Assembly: GCF_003326475.1 (NCBI RefSeq)
Contig: NZ_JPWA01000022.1
Coordinates: forward strand, 19,124-83,123
From: Thalassospira xianhensis MCCC 1A02616
GTDB lineage: Bacteria > Pseudomonadota > Alphaproteobacteria > Rhodospirillales > Thalassospiraceae
Direction: 5' to 3'
Length of the DNA: 64,000 bases
Shown here: positions 1 to 9,434 of the stretch, piece after piece
Layout of the letters: every line of letters starts with the position of its first letter
Numbering within the stretch: position 1 is the first letter of the stretch
Made by a program: the position numbers and the translations under genes
Notes under the pieces: model-generated
What the model saw: the letters and a program-made list of their open reading frames with translations, nothing else
What the model was told of the DNA's origin: nothing
Database searches by the model: none

Positions 1-80
1 TTTGGCTGAAGGGGCGGTATGGGCCAAATTCCCGGTAAATCGCTGTTTTCTCGCTAGACTAAAGTTTGTGAGTAATATGA

Positions 81-117
81 TTGACACAATGATATGATGA
101 ATTTATAGAATCATCAT
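81..117 (+). promoter_or_regulatory. Candidate sigma70 promoter with overlapping operator for kdgD
   Basis: A TTGACA box (81-86) and a TATAGA box (104-109) are separated by 17 bases, an ideal sigma70 arrangement. A perfect inverted repeat, ATGATGA (94-100) and TCATCAT (111-117), has a 10-base spacer that holds the -10 box. A protein bound there would block RNA polymerase, so this is a likely repressor operator. The regulator is not in the window. An AAGGA ribosome-binding site follows just before the ATG at 155. Confidence 0.5.
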
Positions 118-139
118 AGGTTATGTCGCCGATTTATGA

Positions 140-1081
<942 letters not shown>

Positions 1082-1091
1082 GCTTGACGAC

Positions 1092-1114
1092 CCCGGCAGG
1101 TGGCTTCTGCCGGG
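1092..1114 (+). other. GC-rich hairpin after kdgD
   Basis: CCCGGCAG (1092-1099) and CTGCCGGG (1107-1114) form a perfect 8-bp stem with a 7-base loop. No T-tract follows, so it is more likely an mRNA-stabilising or pausing hairpin than a full intrinsic terminator. Confidence 0.5.
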
Positions 1115-1158
1115 ACTACCTCTGCGACGCCGCAAAAGCAAATGGCGCGCAAAATTCG

Positions 1159-1218
1159 GTTGTCAGAAAAACCATTACTTGTTGTTACAAGTAACAAGAT
1201 GTAAGGTTTTCTGACAAC
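1159..1218 (+). promoter_or_regulatory. Nested inverted repeats upstream of the TRAP operon
   Basis: The outer arms are GTTGTCAGAAAAACC (1159-1173) and GGTTTTCTGACAAC (1205-1218), complementary except for one extra A. The inner arms are TTACTTGT (1175-1182) and ACAAGTAA (1187-1194) with a 4-base spacer. The structure ends 66 bases before the binding-protein ATG. Two concentric dyads suggest paired operator sites or a large cruciform. No T-run follows that would make it a terminator. The regulator is unknown. Confidence 0.45.
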
Positions 1219-1284
1219 AACTGGTCCCATCAGGGAAAACAAGACTTTAACGTTGAATGACATAAAGTCACGGGAGGAATATCA

Positions 1285-2277
1285 ATGAACAAGTTTATGA
1301 AAACCACGACGCTGACACTTGCCGCAGCGGCAATGTCGGTTGCTTTTGTTGCCGGTGCGCAAGCACGTGAATGGCGTGGCTGGAACATCCATCCGGCAGA
1401 CTATCCGGTTTCGACCGGGATGGAAGAATTCGCCCGCCTGATCAATGAAAAATCCGGTGGAAACCTTGAAGCCAAGGTTTATCACGGCGGCGTTCTGGGC
1501 GATCAGCCTGATGCCATTCAGCAGGTTCGCCTTGGCGGTCTGGACTGGGCTGTTTTCAACCTCGGCCCACTCGGTGAAGTTGCGCCTGAAGCAAACGTTG
1601 TTTCGCTGCCTTTCATCTTCAAAAACGTCGAAGCGATGCATGAAGTCATGGACGGTCCGGCAGGTCAGCAGATCGCAGACGGCCTTGCCGAAGCAGGTCT
1701 TCAGGCTCTTGGCTGGTACGATTCCGGTGCGCGTTCCTTCTATAACACCAAGCATCCGATCAACACGCCCGAAGATCTCAAAGGTCTTAAATTCCGCGTG
1801 ATGAGCAACGATTTGTATGTGCAGATGGTTGCAGCCCTTGGTGGCAACGCAACCCCGATGCCGTATGGCGAAGTTTATCAGTCGCTGAAAACCGGTGTTA
1901 TTGATGGCGCGGAAAACAACTATCCGTCCTATGACAGCTCCGGCCATTTCGAAGCTGCCAAATACTATTCGGTGACCCAGCATCTGATCCTTCCGGAATG
2001 CCTGTGCGTGAACAAGGCGCTTTATGACGGCCTGTCAGATGACGAGAAGAAAATCCTTCAGGAAGCTGCGGATGAGTCGGTCAAGGTACAGCGCGCTGCC
2101 TGGGCAGAACGTGCAGAAAAGTCCAAAGAGAAAGTTGTTGCAGCCGGTATCGAAGTGAACGAAGTCGCCGACAAGTCAGCGTTCCAGGATGCGATGCAGC
2201 CTGTCTACGACAACTTCATCAAAGCCAATCCGGATCTGGCCGATCTGGTCAAGGCAATCCAGGACGCCCAGAAATAA
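1285..2277 (+). CDS. TRAP transporter substrate-binding protein, DctP family
   Basis: This is the periplasmic solute receptor of a tripartite TRAP transporter. The 330-residue product has a signal peptide ending near residue 27 (VAGAQA/R) and the DctP fold. It contains the conserved arginine of the GLKFRVM segment, which usually clamps a ligand carboxylate, and the family segment SLKTGVIDGAENN. The ligand cannot be read from the sequence. Its position between KDG dehydratase and uronate dehydrogenase makes a hexuronate or aldarate the best guess. A GGGAGG ribosome-binding site precedes the ATG. A strong hairpin separates it from the two membrane subunits, consistent with higher expression of the binding protein. 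Confidence 0.88.
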   Translation: MNKFMKTTTLTLAAAAMSVAFVAGAQAREWRGWNIHPADYPVSTGMEEFARLINEKSGGNLEAKVYHGGVLGDQPDAIQQVRLGGLDWAVFNLGPLGEVAPEANVVSLPFIFKNVEAMHEVMDGPAGQQIADGLAEAGLQALGWYDSGARSFYNTKHPINTPEDLKGLKFRVMSNDLYVQMVAALGGNATPMPYGEVYQSLKTGVIDGAENNYPSYDSSGHFEAAKYYSVTQHLILPECLCVNKALYDGLSDDEKKILQEAADESVKVQRAAWAERAEKSKEKVVAAGIEVNEVADKSAFQDAMQPVYDNFIKANPDLADLVKAIQDAQK

Positions 2278-2290
2278 TTGATCAAGCCAT

Positions 2291-2326
2291 AGAAGGGCGG
2301 CGACATTTTCGCCGCCCTTCTTTACG
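2291..2326 (+). terminator. Intra-operon hairpin/attenuator between TRAP genes
   Basis: AGAAGGGCGGCG (2291-2302) pairs perfectly with CGCCGCCCTTCT (2310-2321) across a 7-base loop and is followed by a short T-run. Its position after the binding-protein gene and before the permease genes suggests partial termination or 3'-end stabilisation rather than the operon end. Confidence 0.6.
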
Positions 2327-2364
2327 CTTGTATCCGGTCTTTTTGTTAATCCATTTCTGGCGGC

Positions 2365-2916
2365 GTGCGAATGCTTTCACAACTCACCGGGATGCTTGAC
2401 CGTTTGGGTGGCGGACTAGCCAAAATCCTTAATCTGATCGGCGGAATTGCGCTGGTAGCGTTGATCCCCAGTTTTGCCTGGCTGGTTTTCGGGCGTTATG
2501 TCCTTAACGAAACCCCGACCTGGGTCGAACAGATTTCCCTGATCCTGATTGTTCTGATTACTTTTCCGGTTGCTGCAGCCTGTATCCGAGACAACAGCCA
2601 TCTTTCGGTATCGTTTTTCCGCGATGCATTGCCGCCCAAGGCCGCGGCTGTTTTGGCCTTGATCAGTTATGCGGCCATGGTGGTATTCGGTTTTTACATG
2701 TTGGTCGGCGCCTACGATCTGGTTGTTTTCAACTGGGCCAAAAGCATGCCGATCATCCATGTTCCCGACGGATTGCGGTCCATTCCGATGCTGGTCTGTG
2801 GCGGGGGCATCGTATTTTACAGCCTCGTGCATATCCTTAAAATCATCACCGGTTGGAAAAACATCGCGCATAGCCGGTTTTACAGCGACGAATTGCTTGA
2901 TAAGGACACTGAATAA
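2365..2916 (+). CDS. TRAP transporter small membrane subunit, DctQ family
   Basis: This is the small integral membrane subunit of the TRAP transporter. The 183-residue product has four hydrophobic segments typical of DctQ. The segment with WVEQISLILIV after the first helix is characteristic of the family. The GTG at 2365 gives the longest reading; the ATG at 2371 (MLSQLTG) is an equally plausible start, since no strong ribosome-binding site decides between them. The stop codon is immediately followed by the ATG of the large subunit, indicating translational coupling. It should form the membrane complex with the 12-TM subunit downstream and take solute from the DctP-type receptor upstream. Confidence 0.88.
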   Translation: MRMLSQLTGMLDRLGGGLAKILNLIGGIALVALIPSFAWLVFGRYVLNETPTWVEQISLILIVLITFPVAAACIRDNSHLSVSFFRDALPPKAAAVLALISYAAMVVFGFYMLVGAYDLVVFNWAKSMPIIHVPDGLRSIPMLVCGGGIVFYSLVHILKIITGWKNIAHSRFYSDELLDKDTE

Positions 2917-4206
2917 ATGGGCATAACCATTCTTTTGGGCCTGTTTGCCGTTGGTATTGTCATTGGCATGCCCGTTGCCCTTGCACTTGGTATTGCGGCC
3001 CTTGCGACCTTTTTCTTCGAGGGTCTGCCAACCCTGATCGCGTTTCAGCGTATCGGTTCGGGCATCAGTGCCTTTTCGCTTCTGGCCATTCCGTTCTTTA
3101 TCTTTGCCGGCGAACTGATGCTTCATGGCGGGATTGCTAACCGGCTGGTGCAGTTTGCAACCGCACTGGTCGGCAGCCGCCGCGGCGGACTTGGCATTGT
3201 GAACGTGTTTTCATCGATGCTGTTTGGCGGCATTTCCGGATCGGCCGTAGCCGATACATCGGCACTCGGCTCGATCCTGATCCCGGTGATGAAAAAGGAA
3301 GGCTATCGTGCCGATTATGCGGTCAACGTTACGGTGACCTCGTCGATCGCGGGTATCATGATCCCGCCAAGCCATAACATGATCCTCTATGCGGTTGCGG
3401 CCGGTGGCGGGATTTCGATTTCCAAGCTGTTCATGGCTGGACTGGTGCCGGGCATCATCATGTGCCTGCTGCTTGGCCTTGCGACATGGCTTGTGGCGAT
3501 CAAGCATGGCTATCCGGCTGTACCGTTTCCGGGATGGCGGGTTGTCGGGGTTACGGCCATTCGTGCCATTCCGGGCTTTTTCACCGCCGTCATTATCGTC
3601 GGCGGTGTGTTGAGCGGTGTGTTCACAGTGACGGAATCCGGTGCCATCGGTGTGGCCTATGCGTTGATCATTACCGGGCTTGTCTATCGCGAACTGAACT
3701 GGGCCGGGTTTGTTGCGGCGGTCAAACAATCGGCGAAGACAACGGCCCTTGTCATGCTGCTGGTCGGGTGTGCGTCGGCCTATGGTTACATGCTGGCGTT
3801 TTATCAGGTACCCGATGCATTGGCGCATGCGATTACATCCGTTACCGATAACCCGATCATGGTTCTGTTGCTGATCAATATCATGCTGCTGATTGCCGGC
3901 ATGATCATGGACATGGCCGCATTGATCCTGATCTGTACGCCGATTTTCCTGCCGCTGGCGACCCAATTCGGCATGGACCCGATTCAGTTCGGTATGGTGC
4001 TGATGATGAATTTGGGGCTTGGCCTTTGTACGCCACCGGTCGGCTCCTGCCTGTTTGTCGGTTGCGCGATTGGCGGGGTGAAGATCGAGAAGGCCGTCAT
4101 GACGATCTGGCCGTTCTATCTGGCGATCCTGACGGCGCTTATGCTGACAACCTATGTACCGGCGATTTCCCTGACGCTGCCGAACCTTGTGTTTGGTGGG
4201 GGCTGA
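2917..4206 (+). CDS. TRAP transporter large permease subunit, DctM family
   Basis: This is the large transport subunit of the TRAP system, about 429 residues and 12 predicted membrane helices. DctM-family landmarks include GSAVADTSALGSILIP near residue 110, the IPPSHNMILYAV segment near residue 147 and the C-terminal GLCTPPVGSCLFVGCAIG segment. It drives sodium- or proton-coupled uptake of the solute delivered by the receptor. The gene abuts dctQ without a gap and ends 33 bases before the udh start, so the TRAP genes and udh are probably cotranscribed. Confidence 0.92.
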   Translation: MGITILLGLFAVGIVIGMPVALALGIAALATFFFEGLPTLIAFQRIGSGISAFSLLAIPFFIFAGELMLHGGIANRLVQFATALVGSRRGGLGIVNVFSSMLFGGISGSAVADTSALGSILIPVMKKEGYRADYAVNVTVTSSIAGIMIPPSHNMILYAVAAGGGISISKLFMAGLVPGIIMCLLLGLATWLVAIKHGYPAVPFPGWRVVGVTAIRAIPGFFTAVIIVGGVLSGVFTVTESGAIGVAYALIITGLVYRELNWAGFVAAVKQSAKTTALVMLLVGCASAYGYMLAFYQVPDALAHAITSVTDNPIMVLLLINIMLLIAGMIMDMAALILICTPIFLPLATQFGMDPIQFGMVLMMNLGLGLCTPPVGSCLFVGCAIGGVKIEKAVMTIWPFYLAILTALMLTTYVPAISLTLPNLVFGGG

Positions 4207-4239
4207 TTGCGGACCAAGATGACTTCAAAGAGGAAGACG

Positions 4240-5034
4240 ATGAAACGTTTGCTGATTACCGGTGCTGCCGGCAACCTTGGAAAAATCCTGCGCGAGGGGC
4301 TTAAAGGCTATGCCGATGTCCTGCGCCTTTCGGATATCGCACCGATGGATCCGGCCGGTCCGGGCGAGGAAGTCGTGCCGTGCGATCTTTCGGATCGGGC
4401 CGCTGTGCATGAACTGACCAAGGATTGCGACGGGATCATTCATCTGGGCGGAATTTCGATTGAGGCCGCATTTGATGACCTGCTGCAGGCCAATTTCCTT
4501 GGCACCTATAACCTTTATGAAGGTGCGCGCAAAAATGGCAAGCCGCGCATCCTGTTTGCCAGCTCGAACCACGCCATCGGGTTCCACAAGCGCACGACCA
4601 AGCTTGATGACAAATCCGAACTGCGCCCCGACAGCCTTTATGGTGTCACCAAATGCTATGGCGAGGCATTGGCAAGCTATTACTACGACAAGTTCGATGT
4701 CGAAACCGTCTCGCTTCGCATCGGGTCGTGCTTTGAAAAGCCGCGAGATCGCCGGATGTTGTCGACATGGATGAGCCCGCGCGATTTTATTTCCCTGATG
4801 AAGGCGGTATTTGATGCGCCGATGACTGGCCATCTAGTGATGTATGGTGTGTCGAACAACCGCACGAAATGGTGGAGCAACGACCACGCCGATCTGATCG
4901 GCTGGCAGCCGCAGGACAGTTCCGATATCTTCCGCGAAGAAATCGAGGCAGCCTTCCCTGCGGAGGACCGCCATGATCCGGCTGTGATCTATCAGGGCGG
5001 TGGTTTTGCCGCCAAGGGCCACTTCGAAGACTGA
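4240..5034 (+). CDS. udh: Uronate dehydrogenase (NAD-dependent SDR)
   Basis: This enzyme oxidises D-galacturonate or D-glucuronate to the aldaro-lactone with NAD, the first step of the oxidative uronate pathway. The chosen ATG gives 264 residues, matching known uronate dehydrogenases of about 265. A TTG at 4207 would add 11 unlike residues. AGAGGAAG lies just upstream of 4240. The product starts with the Rossmann motif GAAGNLG and carries ASSNHAIGF and the SDR catalytic pair Tyr-x-x-x-Lys in SLYGVTKCYGEA (around residue 135). The C-terminal GVSNNRTKWWSND segment is typical of this family. Its operon places it with TRAP uptake and KDG dehydratase. Confidence 0.88.
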   Translation: MKRLLITGAAGNLGKILREGLKGYADVLRLSDIAPMDPAGPGEEVVPCDLSDRAAVHELTKDCDGIIHLGGISIEAAFDDLLQANFLGTYNLYEGARKNGKPRILFASSNHAIGFHKRTTKLDDKSELRPDSLYGVTKCYGEALASYYYDKFDVETVSLRIGSCFEKPRDRRMLSTWMSPRDFISLMKAVFDAPMTGHLVMYGVSNNRTKWWSNDHADLIGWQPQDSSDIFREEIEAAFPAEDRHDPAVIYQGGGFAAKGHFED

Positions 5035-5056
5035 TCCTTGATTTTTGTTACGCATA

Positions 5057-5090
5057 CAAAGGGCCGCATAAGCGGCCCTTTGTTGTTTTT
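5057..5090 (+). terminator. Intrinsic terminator after udh
   Basis: CAAAGGGCCGC (5057-5067) pairs with GCGGCCCTTTG (5072-5082) over an ATAA loop and is followed by TTGTTTTT. This ends the uronate operon. Confidence 0.85.
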
Positions 5091-5157
5091 GGTGAAAAAA
5101 CGCTGCTGCATTTCGTCTATGAGATAATGACCAATTACTTTCGGCATGAGGAAATTG

Positions 5158-5541
5158 ATGTTCAGATCAAGCTCGTTGACGGATGATATTATACTGTTCG
5201 AGATGGTTGACGTGCAAAGTGCTGCCGATGGGGAGAGCTATATCAGGGCTCTTTACGCACTATCGGCCCGAACGGAACCGGTGATATTGATCATGCTTTT
5301 TACCGGGCATGTCGAGCAGGGTCACGAAACCCGCAAACAGGCGGCGCTTTGGTTCAGGCAGAACCGAGACCGGTTGCCGTGCTTCGCCAAGGGACTGATA
5401 CAGGTGGAGCCGGATCACGAACATGACCATGCCGAAGAGGTCGAGAACAGCAACTTTGCAAGAATGCTGCCCTTTCCCCTTAAACATGCGCACAGCCTTG
5501 ACGAGGCCTATACACTGGCGAAGAACTGGCCGAATACCTAG
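5158..5541 (+). CDS. Hypothetical small alpha/beta protein
   Basis: I do not recognise this product of about 127 residues. No signal peptide or membrane helix is visible. It has an alternating strand/helix pattern: a hydrophobic strand near ILFEMVDV, then EPVILIMLF, then the acidic, His-rich segment EPDHEHDHAEEVEN, and a C-terminal LDEAYTLAKNW. The pattern loosely recalls small STAS-like domains, but I cannot support a family. The ATG at 5158 is preceded by GAGGA at a good distance; the ATG at 5146 overlaps that site. The stop overlaps the stop of the convergent siderophore permease by 4 bases. Confidence 0.6.
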   Translation: MFRSSSLTDDIILFEMVDVQSAADGESYIRALYALSARTEPVILIMLFTGHVEQGHETRKQAALWFRQNRDRLPCFAKGLIQVEPDHEHDHAEEVENSNFARMLPFPLKHAHSLDEAYTLAKNWPNT

Positions 5542-7547
5542 CGTTTGCGGATTGCCAGAAACAGGAAATACGCCGTCCCGATCAGGGCGGCGATCAGGCC
5601 GGTTGGTAATTGCTGGGGATAAAGCATATTTCTGGCCAGCCATTCGGCAACCATCATCACATTCGCCCCGATCAGAACTGCGCCCAGCAAATGCCCCCCC
5701 GCAAGCCGGTAACCGGCAATCCGTGCGAGATGCGGTGCCATCAGCCCGACGAAGCTGAGTGGTCCGACAAGTAGCGTTGCACTGGCGGCAAGGATGGCGG
5801 CAAGCAGCATGATGAAGAACTGGAAACCTGAAATGCCAAGGCCAAGCGAGGTGGCCTGATCATTGCCAAATGACGCCAGTTCAAGAGGGCGACGCACCGC
5901 AATCACTACAACCAGCAAGGCTGCGGTGACCCCCGCGACGATCAGGACTTCGTCCATGCGGGTGAAATAGGTTGTGCCTGCCAGCCACGAAATCAGCATT
6001 GATGTTTGCGTGCCGCTGCGGGTCAGCGCAATGCGAACAATCGCGCCCAAAATGGCAGTTAAGGCCAGGCCGTTTAGCAACAGGTAATGCGGGGCGTGGG
6101 TGAATTTCCGGCATAGCAGTAGCAGGACGATCAGCGAAATGATCCCGCCGGCAGCACCGACAAACATCAGTTCGGCTCGTTGTCCGAAGCCAAAGAAAAC
6201 AAGGGCGATGATCATGGCGAGTGCGGTGGCAGAACTGACGCCGGTGATTTCCGGGCTGGCCAATGGGTTGCGCCCGACGCGCTGAATTAACGTGCCTGAA
6301 ACCGCGAGAGCCGCGCCGCAAATGATCGCGGCAAAGGTCCGTTCGGAACGCTGGAGGACGATGTCATGGAAGCTTTCACCACCAGTCAGAAATAAGAAAT
6401 CATGACCGTTAAACGACACAAACAAGGATAAACCCAAGCCTGTAACCAGCCCTAATATCAGCAGGAGGCTCAGCAGATTTTTCGACACAATGTGCTGATC
6501 TGGATGATGGTCCTCGCTTTGTTGGCCGGGCATGATCCGGGCCTTGCGCAGGATCAGTATGATAAATGGCGCGCCGATCAAGGCAGTGGCTGCACCGGTT
6601 GGAACGATGTCGCCATCAAGCCCGTTCATCTGCCGGACAATAAAGTCGATACACAATAGTGCAAAGCCGCCGGTCAACAGCGAATAGATCATCAGATCGC
6701 GCGAACGTGTCAGACCGGCAATACGCAGGGCGGCAGGGACGGCCAGACCGATAAAACCGATCAACCCGGCAGCCGAAATGACCGATGCGGTAATGAAAAC
6801 GGCAAAGCCCAAGATCAACAGCCGCAAGATGGTGACGCGAGCGCCAAGCGAGCTTGCGGTGTCGTCGCCAAGGGCAAGAAGATCAAGCGGGCGCGAGAGA
6901 AGCAGAACAACAGCAACACCGACCAGCAGGCGGGGCAAAACAAACTGCGTTGAGTCCCAGCCGTTTTGCGCGAGGTCACCCGCCCCCCACATGAAGACCG
7001 ATTGCAGATATTGTTCGTTAAACAGCAGGAAAATCTGCGTTCCCGATTGCAGCATCAGATTGATGATCATTCCGGCCAGTATCAGCCACAGCGTCGCATT
7101 GGCGCGCCGCGATGCAATCAGATAAACCGCGCCAAGGGCGATCATGCCACCGGCAAGGGCAGCGGCTTCCTTGAATGGGGCGAGTGCCGCCGGGGCCAGA
7201 AGCAGGAAAACCGTCAGGGCAAATTCAACACCTGCACCGACACCAAGGGTCGTCGGTGATGCGAGCGGATTACGCAATACCGTCTGGATCGCTGCCCCGG
7301 CGAGGGCCAAACCGGCACCACAGATAAAGGCCATTGTGATCCGGGGCAGGGTGCTGAAATGAAACAGGATCTGATCGAAATCAGTTTCGTCGGGATGAAA
7401 CAGCACATTCATCCCGGCCCCCTTTTGAAGGAACGGCCAAAGATCATTGATCAGGATGGCAACCGAACAGATTGCAAGTGCAAGGCACAGAATCGCCGGG
7501 CCGCGATAGAAAAACCGGCTCATGTCACGGCTCGTTTCGCCGCTCAT
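5538..7547 (-). CDS. fhuB: Ferric-siderophore ABC permease, fused double FecCD domain (FhuB type)
   Basis: This inner-membrane permease imports ferric siderophore, probably of hydroxamate type. The 669-residue product is two FecCD/BtuC domains in tandem (about 1-335 and 350-669). Each repeats the landmarks RNPLASP.(T)LGV or RNPLASPEITGV and a late AAGLIGFIGLAVP or GPLSFVGLMAPHLAR segment, which contacts the ATPase. The internal duplication matches FhuB of E. coli (about 660 residues), where one polypeptide replaces the usual homodimer. The start overlaps the preceding gene by 4 bases (ATGA), so it is the last gene of the fhu operon. Confidence 0.92.
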   Translation of the reverse strand: MSGETSRDMSRFFYRGPAILCLALAICSVAILINDLWPFLQKGAGMNVLFHPDETDFDQILFHFSTLPRITMAFICGAGLALAGAAIQTVLRNPLASPTTLGVGAGVEFALTVFLLLAPAALAPFKEAAALAGGMIALGAVYLIASRRANATLWLILAGMIINLMLQSGTQIFLLFNEQYLQSVFMWGAGDLAQNGWDSTQFVLPRLLVGVAVVLLLSRPLDLLALGDDTASSLGARVTILRLLILGFAVFITASVISAAGLIGFIGLAVPAALRIAGLTRSRDLMIYSLLTGGFALLCIDFIVRQMNGLDGDIVPTGAATALIGAPFIILILRKARIMPGQQSEDHHPDQHIVSKNLLSLLLILGLVTGLGLSLFVSFNGHDFLFLTGGESFHDIVLQRSERTFAAIICGAALAVSGTLIQRVGRNPLASPEITGVSSATALAMIIALVFFGFGQRAELMFVGAAGGIISLIVLLLLCRKFTHAPHYLLLNGLALTAILGAIVRIALTRSGTQTSMLISWLAGTTYFTRMDEVLIVAGVTAALLVVVIAVRRPLELASFGNDQATSLGLGISGFQFFIMLLAAILAASATLLVGPLSFVGLMAPHLARIAGYRLAGGHLLGAVLIGANVMMVAEWLARNMLYPQQLPTGLIAALIGTAYFLFLAIRKR

Positions 7548-8476
7548 TTAACCGGGCCACTTTCCATGCTTTCGGCAAGAAGCCGGGCAAAGCGCAGGGC
7601 GGATGGCATGCCGCCATATGCCCAGACGACAGGCAGTTCGTAAACCCGGTCGTTGCGAACGAAATCAAGGATTTTCCACACCGGCGATGCCCAGACCTTT
7701 TCGCGGATCACATCGGGTACCGGGTTCAGGTACACCAGCGTATCCTGTGCACGCGGGCCAAGGATTTCGACGCCCCCCTTGGCAAAGCCCCAATTGTTGA
7801 CCGGCCCCTGATAGGCCAGTGGTAGATCCATTTTCGCCAGGACGGTGCCGGGCAGGGACGATTTGCCATAAAGGCCGATATGGCTTTCGGATACGAATTG
7901 GGTGATTGCAAGGGCGCGGCTTGGCGGCATGGCAGCCCGGATGCGATCGCCATATTCTGCGAATTTGACGTCGGCATCTGCAAGCCATGCGGCGGCCTCC
8001 GCCTCGCGCCCGGTGGCTTTGGCGAGCGTCTCGAAAAGTTTATGGGCTTCGGGCAGGGCATCGCGGTTGTTGTTATAGATCGACAGAACGATGGTTGGGG
8101 CGATGGCATTGAAATTGTCATATGCCATTTCCAGATCCTTGCTGATCACGATCAGGTCGGGCTTTGCATCGCGCAGGGCTTCGATATTGGGGGCCGCGCG
8201 CTGGCCGATGTCGGTGAAGTTTTCGGGAAGGTCAGGTTTGGCAACCCAATCGAGATAGTCGTCGGGATCGGCAATCGCGACCGGATCAAGCCCAAGAGCA
8301 ATGACGGTTTCGGTCGTGGCCCAATTCGTTACCGCAACGCGTTTTGCCGGTGCGTCAAGGGTCAGTGTGCCGCGTTCATGCTCAATCGTGATAGGTTCGG
8401 CGATTGCCATTTTGGGTACAAGAGGTGCGGTTAAACAGGCGATCACGGACAGGCAAAGAAACAGGTATCTGGTCAT
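7544..8476 (-). CDS. Siderophore ABC substrate-binding protein (FhuD-like), copy 1
   Basis: This periplasmic receptor belongs to the class III binding-protein family (PF01497). The 310-residue product has a signal peptide (about 1-26, ending PKMAIA) and the family sequence RVAVTNWATTETVIALGLDPVA. The body carries NIEALRDAKPDLIVIS and the FhuD-like GPVNNWGFAKGGVE segment. It is coupled by a 4-base overlap to the FhuB-type permease. It clearly resembles the next binding-protein gene upstream, so the two arose by tandem duplication. The second copy may widen the ligand range. Confidence 0.88.
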   Translation of the reverse strand: MTRYLFLCLSVIACLTAPLVPKMAIAEPITIEHERGTLTLDAPAKRVAVTNWATTETVIALGLDPVAIADPDDYLDWVAKPDLPENFTDIGQRAAPNIEALRDAKPDLIVISKDLEMAYDNFNAIAPTIVLSIYNNNRDALPEAHKLFETLAKATGREAEAAAWLADADVKFAEYGDRIRAAMPPSRALAITQFVSESHIGLYGKSSLPGTVLAKMDLPLAYQGPVNNWGFAKGGVEILGPRAQDTLVYLNPVPDVIREKVWASPVWKILDFVRNDRVYELPVVWAYGGMPSALRFARLLAESMESGPVK

Positions 8477-8482
8477 ATCGAT

Positions 8483-9424
8483 TTACGATCCGTGTGCGTC
8501 GGTGATGGCGTCGGCAAGCTGTTCGGCAAAACGTACTGCCGACAAAAGTCCACCGAATGTCCAGCTTGTCGGGACTTCATAAACGGTATTTTGCCGGTTG
8601 AACGGTAATGCTTTCCAGACCGGAGAGCCAAACAGTTTGGTTTTGACAGCCGCGGGTGTCGGTTCGATATAGGCGAAGTGGGCCGGACCAAGTTTGGCCA
8701 GGTCACCAATTTCGCCGTTGCTGAACCCCCAGCCATTGACCGGGCCGGTCCAGGTATTGGCAAAACCCATCCGCGCCAGCGTCGATCCGAAAAGCGATGT
8801 GGTACCGTGAATGCGGAAATGGGCATCGTCGAGGATGCGCACGACCGCGAATTTGGCATCATCGCCAACCGCCTTGCGGATGCGATCGGCGGCGGTAGCA
8901 ATACGTTGATTGGCAGATGCGATGATTTCTTCGGCCTTGTCACTGCGCCCGGTCAGTTGGCCGACATTGCGCATCAGGTCTTCGGCCTTGTCGAGAGCAG
9001 GCTGGTCGGTGTTATAGATCGAATAGACCATGGTTGGCGCGAAGGCCGAAAGTTTGTCATAGGCCATGGCGACGTCGCTGCTTATCAGGATGACTTCGGG
9101 GCGGCTGTCGCGCAGGGCTTCAAAATTCGGGGCCATGCGGGTGCCAAGATCGACAAACTCGGCGGGCAATGCCGGTTCGACCACCCATTCGCGATATCCG
9201 TCAGCTTCGGGTATGGCGACCGGGTCAATGCCAAGGGCCAAAACCGTCTCGGTCAGTGACCAGTTCGATACGGCAATCCGGTTCGGTGGGGTCGCAAAAT
9301 TCACCGTTCCCATTTCGTGGGTATAGGTTTCGGCCAGCGCGATTGACGGGGCGATGGTCGGGGCAAGGATACCGGTAGCAATCACGCAGGAACAGGCGAT
9401 TGACGCGATCAGGCGGTTTCGCAT
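8483..9424 (-). CDS. Siderophore ABC substrate-binding protein (FhuD-like), copy 2
   Basis: This is a second periplasmic PF01497 receptor of 313 residues with a signal peptide ending near residue 31 (SIALAE). It shares with its neighbour the blocks RIAVSNWSLTETVLALGIDPVAI, NFEALRDSRPEVILIS and GPVNGWGFSNG, and the C-terminal FGGLLSAVRFAEQLAD. Over the full length many surface positions differ, so the copies are diverged rather than recent. It lies 6 bases upstream of copy 1 and 10 bases downstream of the ATPase gene in one operon. No TonB-dependent receptor is nearby, so the outer-membrane partner must be elsewhere. Confidence 0.88.
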   Translation of the reverse strand: MRNRLIASIACSCVIATGILAPTIAPSIALAETYTHEMGTVNFATPPNRIAVSNWSLTETVLALGIDPVAIPEADGYREWVVEPALPAEFVDLGTRMAPNFEALRDSRPEVILISSDVAMAYDKLSAFAPTMVYSIYNTDQPALDKAEDLMRNVGQLTGRSDKAEEIIASANQRIATAADRIRKAVGDDAKFAVVRILDDAHFRIHGTTSLFGSTLARMGFANTWTGPVNGWGFSNGEIGDLAKLGPAHFAYIEPTPAAVKTKLFGSPVWKALPFNRQNTVYEVPTSWTFGGLLSAVRFAEQLADAITDAHGS

Positions 9425-9434
9425 GGTCAGGACC

